Positions 1-15,999 of a stretch of 64,000 nucleotides of DNA are shown in pieces (position 1 is the stretch's first letter; each line of letters opens with the position of its first letter). The notes below the pieces were generated by a model that saw only the letters and a program-made list of their open reading frames with translations, did no database searches and was not told the origin of the DNA. This DNA comes from Sanderia malayensis. Lineage: Eukaryota > Cnidaria > Scyphozoa > Semaeostomeae > Pelagiidae. Position numbers and translations under genes: made by a program. The stretch spans positions 1 to 64,000 of the forward strand of contig RQOL01000951.1 in the NCBI GenBank assembly GCA_013076295.1. The letters are read 5' to 3'.

Positions 1-504
1 ACTAAAAAAAATAACTTTTATTCCCCCATTTTACACGAATGAAAATTAACATTCATTCCCGTGGTTTACACTAATAAAAATTAACTTTCATTCCCACAAT
101 TTACACAAATGAAAATTAACAGTCATTCCCACAATTTACACATGAATCCAGGTAGATGCATCTAAAGTTAAATGAAAACACTTTTAGTTACTTTTTTCAG
201 TGATATTAACTTTCATTCCCACAATTCACACTAATGAAATTTCACATTCACTCCCACAATTTACAAATTAATCCACCTCAATTCAGCAAAAACTAATTCT
301 AATACACCTTTAGTTAGTTTGTTCCTTGAAATTAACAGTCATTCCCACAATTTACTGATCAATCCCGGTATATACATCTAAAACCAACTGAAAACACTTC
401 TAGTTTTTTTTTCCGTGATATTAATATTCGTTCCCATGGTTTAAACTAATAAAAATTCACTTTCATTCACACAATTTACACTAATGAAAATTAGCTTTCA
501 TTCC

Positions 505-3500
505 CACAATTTACACTAATTAAATTTTACATTCATTCCCACAATTTACACTAATAAAAATTAACTTTCATTTCCACAATTTACACTAATGACAATTAAA
601 TTTCATTCCCACAATTTACACTAACGAACATTAACAATCATTCCCACAATTTATACATGAATCCAGGTCAATACATCAAAAACTAATTGAAAACACTTCT
701 AGTTACTTTTTTCAGTGTTATTAACTTTCATTAAAACAATTTGCACTTACGACAGTTTATATTCATTCCCACAATGTACACATGAATCCACCTCAATTCA
801 GGGAAAACTAATTGTAATACACTTTTAGTTACTTTGTTCTTTGAAACTAACAGTCATTCCCACAATTTACTCATCAATCCCGGTAAATACATCTAAAACC
901 AACTGAAAACACTTCTAGTTATTTTTTCAGTGATATTAATAATCGTTCCCATGATTTAAACTAATAAAAATTCACTTCCATTCCCGTGATTTACACTAAT
1001 AAAAATTAACCTTCATTCCCACAATTTACACTAACGAAACTTAACAATCATTCCCACAATTTATACATGTATCCATGTAAATACATCAAAAACTAATTGA
1101 AAACATTTTTAGTTACTTTTTTCAGTGATATTAACTTTCATTCCCACAATTTACACTAATGAAATTTCACATTCATTCCCACAATTTACGCATTAATCCA
1201 CCTCAATTCAGCGATAACTAATTGTAATACACCTTTAGTTACTCTGTTCTTTGAAATTAACAGTCATAACCACAATTCACACATGAATCAAGGTAGATGC
1301 ATCTAGAGTTAATTGAAAGCACTTCTAGTTACTTTTTTCAGTGATATTAACATTCATTTCCACAATTTACACTAACAAGTATTAACTTTTATTCCCCCAA
1401 ATTACAGGAATGACAATTAACATTCATTCCCGTGATTTACAATAATAAAAATTCACTTTCATTCCCACAATTTACACTAATGAAAATTAGCTTTCATTCC
1501 CACAATTTACACTAACGAAACTTAATAATCATTCCCACAATTTATACATGAATCCATGTAAATAGATCAAAAACTAAATGAAAACACTTTTAGTTACTTT
1601 TTTCAGTGATATTAACTTTCATTCCCACAATTTACACTTATGACAGTATACATTCACTCCCACAATGTACACATGAATCAACCTCAAATCATCGAAAACT
1701 AATTCTAATACACCTTTAGTTACTTTGTTCTTTGAAATTAACAGTCATTCCCACAATTCACACTACTAAAAATTTCCTTTCATTCCCACAATTTACACTA
1801 AAAAAAATTAACTTGTATTCCCCCAATTTACAGGAATGAAAATTAACATTCATTCCCGTGATTTACACTAATAAAAATTAATTTTCATCCCCACAATTTA
1901 CACTAACGAACATTAACAATAATTCCCACAATTTATACATGAATCCAGGTAAATACATCAAAAACTAATTGAAAACACTTTTAGTTACTTTTTTCAGTGA
2001 TTTAACTTTCATTCCCACAATTTACACTAATTAAATTTCACATTCATTCCCACAATTTACACTAATAAAAATTAACTTTCATTCCCACAATTTACGCTAA
2101 CGAAAAATAACAATCCTTCCCACAATTTACACATGAAGCCACGTCACTACAGCAACAACTAATTGTAATACAACGTTAGTTAATTTTTACATTTATATTA
2201 ACTGTCATTCCCACAATTTACACTAATTAAATTTCACATTCATTCCCGTGATTTACACTAATAAAAATTAACTTTCATTCCCACAATTTACACTAATGAC
2301 AATTAACTTTCATTCCCACAATTTACACTAACGAACATTAACAATCATTCCCACAATTTATACATGAATCCAGGTAAATACATCAAATACTAATTGAAAA
2401 CACTTCTAGTTACCTTTTTCAATGTTATTAACTTTCATAAAAACAATTTACACTAATTAAATTTCACATTCATTCCCGTGATTTACACTAATAAAAATTA
2501 ACCTTCATTCCCACAATTTACACTAATGACAATTAACTTTCAATCCCACAATTTACACTAACGAACATTAACAATCATTCCCACAATTTATACATGAATC
2601 CAGGTAAATACATCAAAAACTAATTGAAAACACTTCTAGTTACTTTTTTCAGTGTTATTAACTTTCATAAAAACAATTTGCACTTATGACAGTTTATATT
2701 CATTCCCACAATCTACACATGAATCCACCTCAATTCAGCGAAAACTAATTGTAATACACTTTTAGTTACTTTGTTCTTTGAAACTAACAGTCATTCCCAA
2801 AATTTACTCATCAATCCCGGTAAATACATCTAAAACCAACTGAAAACACATCTAGTTATTTTTTCAGTTATATTAATATTCGTTCCCATGGTTTAAACTA
2901 ATAAAATTTCAATTTCATTCCCACAATTTACACTAATGAAAATTAGCTTTCATTCCCACAATTTACACTAACGAAACTTAACAATCATTCCCACAATTTA
3001 TACATGAATCCATGTAAATACATCAAAAACTAATTGAAAACATTTTTAGTTACTTTTTTCAGTGATATTAACTTTCATTCCCACAATTTACACTAATGAA
3101 ATTTCACATTCATTCCCACAATTTACGCATTAATCCACCTCAATTCAGCGAAAACTAATTGTAATACACCTTTAGTTACTCTGTTCTTTGAAATTAACAG
3201 TCATAGCCACAATTCACACATGAATCAAGGTAGATGCATCTAGAGTTAATTGAAAGCACTTCTAGTTACTTTTTCAGCGATATTAACATTCATTCCCACA
3301 ATTTACACTAACAAGTATTAACTGTTATTCCCCCAATTTACAGGAATGACAATTAACATTCATTCCCGTGATTTACAATAATAAAAATTCACTTTCATTC
3401 CCACAATTTACACTAATGAAAATTAGCTTTCATTCCCACAATTTACACTAACGAAACTTAATAATCATTCCCACAATTTATACATGAATCCATGTAAATA

Positions 3501-6500
3501 GATCAAAAACTAAATGAAAACACTTTTAGTTACTTTTTTCAGTGATATTAACTTTCATTCCCACAATTTACACTTATGACAGTATACATTCACTCCCACA
3601 ATGTACACATGAATCAACCTCAAATCATCGAAAACTAATTTTAATACACCTTTAGTTACTTTGTTCTTTGAAATTAACAGTCATTCCCACAATTCACACT
3701 AATAAAAATTTCCTTTCATTCCCACAATTTACACTAAAAAAAATTAACTTGTATTCCCCCAATTTACAGGAATAAAAATTAACATTCATTCCCGTGATTT
3801 ACACTAATAAAAAGTAATTTTCATCCCCACAATTTACACTAACGAACATTAACAATAATTCCCACAATTTATACATGAATCCAGGTAAATACATCAAAAA
3901 CTAATTGAAAACACTTTTAGTTACTTTTTTCAGTGACTTAACTTTCATTCCCACAATTTACACTAATTAAATTTCACATTCATTCCCACAATTTACACTA
4001 ATAAAAATTAACTTTCATTCCCACAATTTACGCTAACGAAAAATAACAATCCTTCCCACAATTTACACATGAAGCCACGTCAATACAGCAACAACTAATT
4101 GTAATACAACGTTAGTTAATTTTTACATTTATATTAACTGTCATTCCCACAATTTACACTAATTAAATTTCACATTCATTCCCGTGATTTACACTAATAA
4201 AAATTAACTTTCATTCCCACAATTTACACTAATGACAATTAACTTTCATTCCCACAATTTACACTAACGAACATTAACAATCATTCCCACAATTTATACA
4301 TGAATCCAGGTAAATACATCAAATACTAATTGAAAACACTTCTAGTTACCTTTTTCAGTGTTATTAACTTTCATAAAAACAATTTACACTAATTAAATTT
4401 CACATTCATTCCCGTGATTTACACTAATAAAAATTAAGCTTCATTGCCACAATTTACACTAATGACAATTAACTTTCAATCCCACAATTTAAACTAACAA
4501 ACATTAACAATCATTCCCACAATTTATACATGAATCCAGGTAAATACATCAAAAACTAATTGAAAACACTTCTAGTTACTTTTTTCAGTGTTATTAACTT
4601 TCATAAAAACAATTTGCACTTATGACAGTTTATATTCATTCCCACAATCTACACATGAATCCACCTCAAATCAGCGAAAACTAATTGTAATACACTTTTA
4701 GTTACTTTGTTCTTTGAAACTAACAGTCATTCCCAAAATTTACTCATCAATCCCGGTAAATACATCTAAAACCAACTGAAAACACATCTAGTTATTTTTT
4801 CAGTTATATTAATATTCGTTCCCATGGTTTAAACTAATAAAATTTCAATTTCATTCCCACAATTTACACTAATGAAAATTAGCTTTCATTCCCACAATTT
4901 ACACTAACGAAACTTAACAATCATTCCCACAATTTATACATGAATCCATGTAAATACATCAAAAACTAATTGAAAACATTTTTAGTTACTTTTTTCAGTG
5001 ATATTAACTTTCATTCCCACAATTTACACTAATGAAATTTCACATTCATTCCCACAATTTACGCATTAATCCACCTCAATTCAGCGAAAACTAATTGTAA
5101 TACACCTTTAGTTACTCTGTTCTTTGAAATTAACAGTCATAGCCACAATTCACACATGAATCAAGGTAGATGCATCTAGAGTTAATTGAAAGCACTTCTA
5201 GTTACTTTTTTCAGCGATATTAACATTCATTCCCACAATTTACACTAACAAGTATTAACTGTTATTCCCCCAATTTACAGGAATGACAATTAACATTCAT
5301 TCCCGTGATTTACAATAATAAAAATTCACTTTCATTCCCACAATTTACACTAATGAAAATTAGCTTTCATTCCCACAATTTACACTAACGAAACTTAATA
5401 ATCATTCCCACAATTTATACATGAATCCATGTAAATAGATCAAAAACTAAATGAAAACACTTTTAGTTACTTTTTTCAGTGATATTAACTTTCATTCCCA
5501 CAATTTACACTTATGACAGTATACATTCATTCCCACAATGTACACATGAATCAACCTCAAATCATCGAAAACTAATTGTAATACACCTTTAGTTACTTTG
5601 TTCTTTGAAATTAACAGTCATTCCTATAATTCACACTAATAAAAATTTCCTTTCATTCCCACAATTTACACTAAAAAAAATTAACTTGTATTCCCCCAAT
5701 TTACAGGAATGAAAATTAACATTCATTCCCGTGATTTACACTAATAAAAATTAATTTTCATCCCCACAATTTACACTAACGAACATTAACAATAATTCCC
5801 ACAATTTATACATGAATCCAGGTAAATACATCAAAAACTAATTGAAAACACTTTTAGTTACTTTTTTCAGTGATTTAACTTTCATTCCCACAATTTACAC
5901 TAATTAAATTTCACATTCATTCCCACAATTTACACTAATAAAAATTTTACTTTTATTCCCCCAATTTACAGGAATGAAAATTAACATTCATTCCCGTGAT
6001 TTACACTAATAAAAATTAACTTTCATTTCCACAATTTACACTAATGACAATTAAATTTCATTCCCACAATTTACACTAACGAACATTAACAATCATTCCC
6101 ACAATTTATACACGAATCCAGGTAAATACATCAAATACTAATTGAAAACACTTCTAGTTACTTTTTTCAGTGTTATTAACTTTCATAAAAACAATTTACA
6201 CTAATTAAACTTCACATTCATTTCCGTGATTGACACTAATAAAAATTAACTTTCATTCCCACAATTTACACTAATGACAATTAACTTTCATTCCCACAAT
6301 TTACACTAACGAACATTAACAATCATTCCCACAATTTATACACGAATCCAGGTAAATACATCAAATACTAATTGAAAACACTTCTAGTTACTTTTTTCAG
6401 TGTTATTAACTTTCATAAAAACAATTTGCACTTATGACAGTTTATATTCATTCCCACAATCTACACATGAATCCACCTCAAATCAGCGAAAACTAATTGT

Positions 6501-8221
6501 AATACACTTTTAGTTACTTTGTTCTTTGAAACTAACAGTCATTCCCAAAATTTACTCATCAATCCCGGTAAATACATCTAAAACCAACTGAAAACACATC
6601 TAGTTATTTTTTCAGTTATATTAATATTCGTTCCCATGGTTTAAACTAATAAAATTTCAATTTCATTCCCACAATTTACACTAATGAAAATTAGCTTTCA
6701 TTCCCACAATTTACACTAACGAAACTTAACAATCATTCCCACAATTTATACATGAATCCATGTAAATACATCAAAAACTAATTGAAAACATTTTTAGTTA
6801 CTTTTTTCAGTGATATTAACTTTCATTCCCACAATTTACACTAATGAAATTTCACATTCATTCCCACAATTTACGCATTAATCCACCTCAATTCAGCGAA
6901 AACTAATTGTAATACACCTTTAGTTACTCTGTTCTTTGAAATTAACAGTCATAGCCACAATTCACACATGAATCAAGGTAGATGCATCTAGAGTTAATTG
7001 AAAGCACTTCTAGTTACTTTTTTCAGCGATATTAACATTCATTCCCACAATTTACACTAACAAGTATTAACTGTTATTCCCCCAATTTACAGGAATGACA
7101 ATTAACATTCATTCCCGTGATTTACAATAATAAAAATTCACTTTCATTCCCACAATTTACACTAATGAAAATTAGCTTTCATTCCCACAATTTACACTAA
7201 CGAAACTTAATAATCATTCCCACAATTTATACATGAATCCATGTAAATAGATCAAAAACTAAATGAAAACACTTTTAGTTACTTTTTTCAGTGATATTAA
7301 CTTTCATTCCCACAATTTACACTTATGACAGTATACATTCATTCCCACAATGTACACATGAATCAACCTCAAATCATCGAAAACTAATTGTAATACACCT
7401 TTAGTTACTTTGTTCTTTGAAATTAACAGTCATTCCTATAATTCACACTAATAAAAATTTCCTTTCATTCCCACAATTTACACTAAAAAAAATTAACTTG
7501 TATTCCCCCAATTTACAGGAATGAAAATTAACATTCATTCCCGTGATTTACACTAATAAAAATTAATTTTCATCCCCACAATTTACACTAACGAACATTA
7601 ACAATAATTCCCACAATTTATACATGAATCCAGGTAAATACATCAAAAACTAATTGAAAACACTTTTAGTTACTTTTTTCAGTGATTTAACTTTCATTCC
7701 CACAATTTACACTAATTAAATTTCACATTCATTCCCACAATTTACACTAATAAAAATTTTACTTTTATTCCCCCAATTTACAGGAATGAAAATTAACATT
7801 CATTCCCGTGATTTACACTAATAAAAATTAACTTTCATTTCCACAATTTACACTAATGACAATTAAATTTCATTCCCACAATTTACACTAACGAACATTA
7901 ACAATCATTCCCACAATTTATACACGAATCCAGGTAAATACATCAAATACTAATTGAAAACACTTCTAGTTACTTTTTTCAGTGTTATTAACTTTCATAA
8001 AAACAATTTACACTAATTAAACTTCACATTCATTTCCGTGATTGACACTAATAAAAATTAACTTTCATTCCCACAATTTACACTAATGACAATTAACTTT
8101 CATTCCCACAATTTACACTAACGAACATTAACAATCATTCCCACAATTTATACACGAATCCAGGTAAATACATCAAATACTAATTGAAAACACTTCTAGT
8201 TACTTTTTTCAGTGTTATTAA
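505..8221 (+). repeat. Higher-order repeat, about 1.94 kb, four tandem copies
   Basis: Landmarks recur at fixed spacing. The variant ACTAACAAGT occurs at 1371, 3307, 5243 and 7056, and ATCTAGAGTT at 1301, 3238, 5174 and 6986. Spacing is therefore about 1936, 1936 and 1812 bp. Approximate copies are 505-2440, 2441-4376, 4377-6190 and 6191-8221. Copies 2, 3 and 4 look nearly identical by eye; copy 1 is more diverged, for example around 930. A partial further copy in a shifted phase continues to about 8700. Boundaries are approximate because the underlying units are themselves repetitive. Confidence 0.85.
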
Positions 8222-8390
8222 CTTTCATAAAAACAATTTACACTAATTAAATTTCACATTCATTTCCGTGATTGACACTAATAAAAATTAACTTTCATTC
8301 CCACAATTTACACTAATGACAATTAACTTTCATTCCCAGAATTTACACTAACGAACATTAACAATCATTCCCACAATTTATACATGAATC
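5980..8390 (+). repeat. Nested 230-bp duplications inside the 1.9-kb repeat
   Basis: Within the last two 1.9-kb copies, a 230-bp block is doubled. The variant CACGAATCCAGG recurs at 6111 and 6341, and again at 7923 and 8153, with 230-bp spacing both times. The block includes the unusual CATAAAAACAATTTACAC variant. The doubling at 6.1-6.4 kb is reproduced 1812 bp later, so it predates the last 1.8-kb duplication. Confidence 0.8.
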
Positions 8391-11300
8391 CATGTAAATA
8401 GATCAAAAACCAAATGAAAACACTTTTAGTTACTTTTTTCAGTGATATTAACTTTCATTCCCGCAATTTACACTTATGACAGTATACATTCATTCCCACA
8501 ATGTACACATGAATCAACCTCAAATCATCGAAAACTAATTGTAATACACCTTTAGTTACTTTGTTCTTTGAAGTTAACAGTCATTCCCACAATTCACACT
8601 AATAAAAATTTCCTTTCATTCCTAAAATTTACACTAATAAATATTAACTTTTATTCCCCCAATTCACAGGAATGAAAATTAACATTCATTCCCGTGATTT
8701 ACACTAATAAAAATTAACTTTCATTCCCACAATTTACACTAATGACAATTAACTTTCATTCCCACAATTTACACTAACGAACATTAACAATCATTCCCAC
8801 AATTTATACATGAATCCATTTAAATACATCAAAAACTAATTGAAAACACTTTTAGTTATTTTTTCAGTGATATTAATTTTCGTTCCCATGATTTAAACTA
8901 GTAAAAATTCACTTTCATTCCCACAATTTACACTAACGAAAATTAGCTTTCATTCCCACAATTTACACTAACGAAACTTAAAAATCATTCCAACAATTTA
9001 TACATGAATCCATGTAAATACATTAAAAACTAATTGAAAACACTTTTAGCTACTTTTTACAGTGGTATTAACTTTCATTCCCGCAATTTACACTAATTAA
9101 ATTTCACATTCATTCCAACAATTTACACTAATAAAAATTACCTTTCATTCCCACAATTTACACTAATGAAAAATAACTTTCATTCCCACAACTTACACCA
9201 ATGAAAATTAATTTTCATTCCCAAAAATTAAACTAGTAAAAATTAACTTTCATTCCCAAAATTTACACAAATAAAAATTAACTTTTATTCCCACAATTTT
9301 TACATTATTCGACGGTAAAAATCAAAAATTTAATGAAAAACCCGTTTACATGTTTTGAGTGACATTAACATTAATTCCCGCAAATTACAAATGAATAACC
9401 GTAAAACGGATCAATCCAATGAAAATATAACTTTCATTCCCACAATTTGCACTAATACAAATTAACTTTCGTTCCCACAAATTTCAGCAATGAAAATTAA
9501 CTTTCATTCCCACAATTTGCACTTTAAAAAGACTTTCATTCCCACAATTTAAACTAAAAAAATTAACTTTTATACCCCCAAATTACACGAATGACAGTTA
9601 ACATTCATTCCCATGGTTTAAACTAATAAAAATTAACTTTCGTTCCCACAATTTACACTAATGAAAATTTACATTCATTCCCACAATTTACACATTAATC
9701 CACCTCAATTCAGAGAAAACTAATTGTAATACGCCTTTAGTTACTTTGCTCTTCGAAATTAACAGTCATTCTCACAATTCACACATGATTCCAGGTAGAT
9801 GCATCTAAAGTTAATTGTAAACACTTCTAGTTACTTTTTTCAGTGATATTAACATTCATTCCCACAATTTACAATAATAAAAATTATCTGTCATTCCCAC
9901 AATTTACACTAATGAAAATTAACTTTCATTCCCAAAATTTACATTAACGAAAATTAACAATCATTCCCACAGTTTATACATGAATCCAGGTAAATACATC
10001 AAAAACTAATTGAACACACTTCTAGTTACTTTTTTCAGTGATATTTACTTTAATTCGCACAATTTACACTTATGACAGTTTACATTCATTCCCACAATGT
10101 ACACATGAATCCACCTCAATTCAGCGAAAACTAATTGTAGTACACCTTTAGTTAGTTTGCTCTTTGCAATTAACAGTCATGACAACAATTCACACATAAA
10201 TCAAGGTAGATGAATCTAAAGTTAATTGAAAGCACTTCTAGTTACTTTTTTCAGTGATATTAACATTCCTTCCCACAATTTACACTAATAAAATTTACCT
10301 TTCATTCCCACAATTTACAATAATAAAAACTAACATTTATTCCCCAAATTTACACGAATGAAAATTAACATTCATTCCCGTGATTTACACTAATAAAAAT
10401 TAACTTTCATTCGCGCAATTTACACCAATGAAAATTAATCTTCATTCCCACAATTTGACTAATAAAAAAACTTTCATTCCCACAATTTACACTAATGAAA
10501 ATTTACATTCATTCCCACAATTTACACATTAATCCACCTAAATTCAGAGAAAACTAATTGTAATACGCCTTTAGTTACTTTGTTCTTTGAAATTAACAGT
10601 CATTCTCACAATTCACACATGAATCCAGGTAGATGCATCTAAAGTTAATTGTAAACACTTCTAGTTACTTTTTTCAGTGATATTATCATTCATTCCCACA
10701 AGTTACAATAATAAAATTTAACTCTCGTTCCCACAATGTTCACATGAATCCACCTCAATTCAGCGAAAACTAATTGTAATACACTTTTAGTTACTTTGTT
10801 CTTTGAAATTAACAGTCATTCCCACAATTTACTCATCAAACCCAGTAAATACATCTAAAACCAACTGAAAACACTTCTAGTTATTATTTTAACTGATATA
10901 AATATTCATTCCCACAATTTACACTAATATAATTAACTTTCATTCCCACAATTTACACTAAGAAAAATTAACTTTTATTTCCCCAATTTACACTAATAAA
11001 AAATAACTTTGTTCCCACAATTTACACTAACAGTAAATTAACAAACACTCCCGTGATTTACACTAAAAAAAAGTAACTTTCATTCCCACAATTTACACTA
11101 ATGAAAATTAACTTTCATTTCCACAATTTACACTAACGAAAATTAACAATCATTCCCACAATTTATACATGAATCCAGGTAAATACATCAAAAACTAATT
11201 TTAAATACTGCTAGTTACATTTTTCAGTGATATTAACTTTCATTCAAACAATTTACACTTATGACAGTTTACATTCATTCCCAGAAGGTACACATGAATC

Positions 11301-12426
11301 CACCTCATTTCAGCGAAAAGTATTTGTAATACACCTTTAATTAGTTTGTTCTTTGAAATTAACAGTCATTCTCACAATTTACTCATCAATCCCGGTAAAT
11401 ACATCTAAAACCAACTGAAAACAGTTCTAGTTATTTTTTCCGTGATATTAATATTCGTTCCCATGGTTTAAACTAATCAAAATTCACTTTCATTCACACA
11501 ATTTACACTGATGAAAATTAGCTTTCATTCCCACAATTTACACTAACGAAACATAACAATCATTCCCACAATTTATACATGAATCCATGTAAATACATCA
11601 AAAACTAATTGAAAACACTTTTAGTTACTTTCATCAGTGATATTAACTTTCATTCCCAAAAATTACACTAATGAAATTTCACATTCACTCCCACAATTTA
11701 CAAATTAATCCACCTAAATTCAGCAAAAACCAATTCTAATACACCTTTAGTTACTTTGTTCTTTGAAATTAACAGTCATGACCACAATTCACACATGAAT
11801 CAAGGTAGATGCATCTAAAGTTAATTGAAAACACTTCTAGTTACATTTTTCAGTGATATTAACTTTCATTCCCAAAATTTACACTAATGAAATTTCACAT
11901 TCACTCCCACAATTTACAAATTAATCCACCTAAATTCAGCAAAAACCAATTCTAATACACCTTTAGTTACTTTGTTCTTTGAAATTAACAGTCATGACCA
12001 CAATTCACACATGAATCAAGGTAGATGCATCTAAAGTTAATTGAAAACACTTCTAGTTACATTTTTCAGTGATATTAACATTCATTCCCACAATTTACAC
12101 TAATAAAAATTAACTTTCATTCCCACAATTTACACTAAAAAGATTAACTTTTATACCCCCAATTTACACGAATGAAAATTAACATTCTTTCCCGTGATTT
12201 ACAATAATAAACATTAACTTTCATTCCCACAATTTACACTAATGGAAATTAACTTTCATTCCCACAATTTACACCAATGAAAATTAACTTTCATTCCCAC
12301 AATTTGACTAATAAAAAAACTTTCATTCCCAAAACTTACACTAATAAACAATAACGTTCATTCCCACAATTTACCCTAAGAAAAAATAACTTTTATTCCC
12401 TCAATTTACGCGAATGAATCTTTCCC

Positions 12427-14834
12427 ACTAATGAAAATTAACATTCATTCCCACAATTTACACATTAATCCACCTCAATTCAGCGAAAAGTAAATGTAAC
12501 ACATCTTTAGTTACTTTGTCTTTCAAATTAACAATCTTTCCCACAATTCACACATGAATCCAGGTAGATGCATCTAAAGTTAGTTGAAAACACTTCTATT
12601 TACATTTTTCAGTGATATTAACATTCATTCCCACAATTTACACTAAAAAAAATTATCTTTCATTCCCACATATTGCACTAAAAAAAATAACTTTTATTCC
12701 CTCATTTTACACGAATGAAAATTAACATTCATTCCCGTGGTTTACACTAATAAAAATTAACTTTCATGCCCACAATTTACACTAATGAAAATTAACTTTC
12801 ATTCCCACAATTTACACCAATGAAAATTAAATTTCATTCCCAAAAATTAAACTAGTAAAAATTAACTTTCATTCCCAAAATTTACACTAATAAAAATTAG
12901 CTTTCATTCCCACAATTTACGTTAACGAAAAATAAAAATCCTTCCCACAATTTATACCAATAAAAATTTACTTTCATTCCCACAATTTACACAAGTAAAA
13001 ATTAAATTTCATTCCCACTATTAACACTAATGAAAATTAACTTTCATTTCCACAATTTGCACTAATAAAAAGATTTTCATTCCCATAATTGACACTAATA
13101 AAAAGACTTTCATTCCCACAATTGACACTAATAAAAATTAACTTTCATTCTCACAATTTAAACTAAGAAAATTAACTTTTATACCCACAATTTACACGAA
13201 TGAAAGTTAACATTCATTCCCATGTATTAAACTAATAAAAATTAACTCTCGTTCCCACAAATTTCACCAATTAAAATTAACTTTCATTCCCACAATTTGA
13301 CTAATAAAAAAACTTTCATTCTCACAATTTACACATTAATCCACCTCAATTCAGAGAAAACTAATTGTAATACGCCTTTAGTTACTTTGTTCTTTGAAAT
13401 TAACAGTCATTCTCACAATTCATACATGAATCCAGGTAGATGCATCTAAAGTTAATTGTAAACACTTCTAGTTACTTTTTTCAGTGATATTACCATTCAT
13501 TTCCACATTTTACACTTATGACAGTTTACATTCGTTCCCACAATGTACACATGAATCCACCTCAAATCAGCGAAAACTAATTGTAATACACCTTTAGTTA
13601 GTTTGTTCTTTGAAATTAACAGTCATTCAGACAATTTACTCATCAATCCCGGTATATACATCTAAAACCAACTGAAAACACTTCTAGTTATTTTTTCCGT
13701 GATATTAATATTCGTTCCCATGGTTTAAACTAATAAAAATTCACTTTCATTCACACAATTTACACTAATGAAAATTAGCTTTCATTCCCACAATTTACAC
13801 TAACGAAACATAACAATCATTCCCACAATTTATACATGAATCCACGTCAATACAGCGGCAACTAATTGTAATACAACGTTAGTTAATGTTTTCATTTACA
13901 TAAACAGTCATTCCCACAATTTACACTAATGAAAATTAACATTCATTCCCACAATTTACACATTAATCCACCTCAATTCAGCGAAAAGTAAATGTAACAC
14001 ATCTTTAGTTACTTTGTCTTTCAAATTAACAATCTTTCCCACAATTCACACATGAATCCAGGTAGATGCATCTAAAGTTAGTTGAAAACACTTCTATTTA
14101 CATTTTTCAGTGATATTAACATTCATTCCCACAATTTACACTAAAAAAAATTATCTTTCATTCCCACATATTGCACTAAAAAAAATAACTTTTATTCCCT
14201 CATTTTACACGAATGAAAATTAACATTCATTCCCGTGGTTTACACTAATAAAAATTAACTTTCATGCCCACAATTTACACTAATGAAAATTAACTTTCAT
14301 TCCCACAATTTACACCAATGAAAATTAAATTTCATTCCCAAAAATTAAACTAGTAAAAATTAACTTTCATTCCCAAAATTTACACTAATAAAAATTAGCT
14401 TTCATTCCCACAATTTACGTTAACGAAAAATAAAAATCCTTCCCACAATTTATACCAATAAAAATTTACTTTCATTCCCACAATTTACACAAGTAAAAAT
14501 TAAATTTCATTCCCACTATTAACACTAATGAAAATTAACTTTCATTTCCACAATTTGCACTAATAAAAAGATTTTCATTCCCATAATTGACACTAATAAA
14601 AAGACTTTCATTCCCACAATTGACACTAATAAAAATTAACTTTCATTCTCACAATTTAAACTAAGAAAATTAACTTTTATACCCACAATTTACACGAATG
14701 AAAGTTAACATTCATTCCCATGTATTAAACTAATAAAAATTAACTCTCGTTCCCACAAATTTCACCAATTAAAATTAACTTTCATTCCCACAATTTGACT
14801 AATAAAAAAACTTTCATTCTCACAATTTACACTA
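12427..14834 (+). repeat. 0.9-kb duplication at 1498-bp offset
   Basis: About 12427-13330 and 13925-14828 match almost base for base. Both share CGAAAAGTAAATGTAACAC (12484 and 13982), the CATATTGCAC variant and the CATTCCCATGTATTAAAC variant in the same order. The intervening 13331-13924 is a different mix of satellite modules. This is a local duplication within the array. Confidence 0.85.
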
Positions 14835-15999
14835 ATGAAAATTAATGTTTATTCTCACAATTTACAATAAGAAAAAATAACTTTTATACCCCCCAATGCA
14901 CACAAATGAAAGTTAACATTCATTCCCATGATTTACAGTAATAAAAATTAACTTTCATTCCCACAATTTACACTAATTAAAAGTAACTTTCAGCCCCCCA
15001 GTTTACACCAATGAAAATTAATTTTCATTCCCACAATTTAAACATTATTCCACGGTAATAAATCTAAAATTTAATGGAAAACCTGTTTACATGTCTTGAG
15101 TGACATTAACATTAATTCCCGCAAATTACAAATGAATAAACGTAAAAACGGATCAAGCTAATGAAAATATAACATCCATTCCCACAATTTACACTAATAA
15201 AAATTAACTGTCGTTCCCACAAATTTCACCAATGAAAATTAACTTTCATTCCCACAATTTGACTAATAAAAAAACTTTCATTCCCACAATTTACACTAAT
15301 AAATTTTAACTTTCATTCCCACAATTTACGCTAACGGAAAAGACCAATCCTTCCCACAATTTACACATGAAGCCACGTCAATACAGCGGCAACTAATTGT
15401 AATACAACGTTAGTTAATTTTTACATTTATATTAACAGTCATTCCCACAATTTACACTAATGAAAATTAACATTCATTCCCACAATTTACACATTAATCC
15501 ACCTCAATTCAGCGAAAAGTAATTGTAACACATCTTTAGTTACTTTGTTCTTTCAAATTAACAGTCATTCCCACAATTCACACATGAATCCAAGTAGATG
15601 CATCTAAAGTTAATTGAAAACACTTTTAGTTACTTTTTTCAGTGATATTAACTTTCATTCCCACAATTTACACTAATGAAATTTCACATTCATTCCCACA
15701 CTTTACGCATTAATCCACCTCAATTCAGCGAAAACTAATTGTAATACACCTTTAGTTACTTTGTTCTTTGAAATTAACAGTCATGACCACAATTCACACA
15801 TGAATCAAGGTAGATGAATCTAAAGTTAATTGAAAGCACTTCTAGTTACTTTTTTCAGTGATATTAACATTCATTCCCACAATTTACACTAATGAAAATT
15901 AACTTTCATTCCCACAATTTACACCAATGAAAATTAATTTTCATTCCCAAAAATTAAACTAGTAAGAATTAACTTTCATTCCCAAAATTTACACAAATA

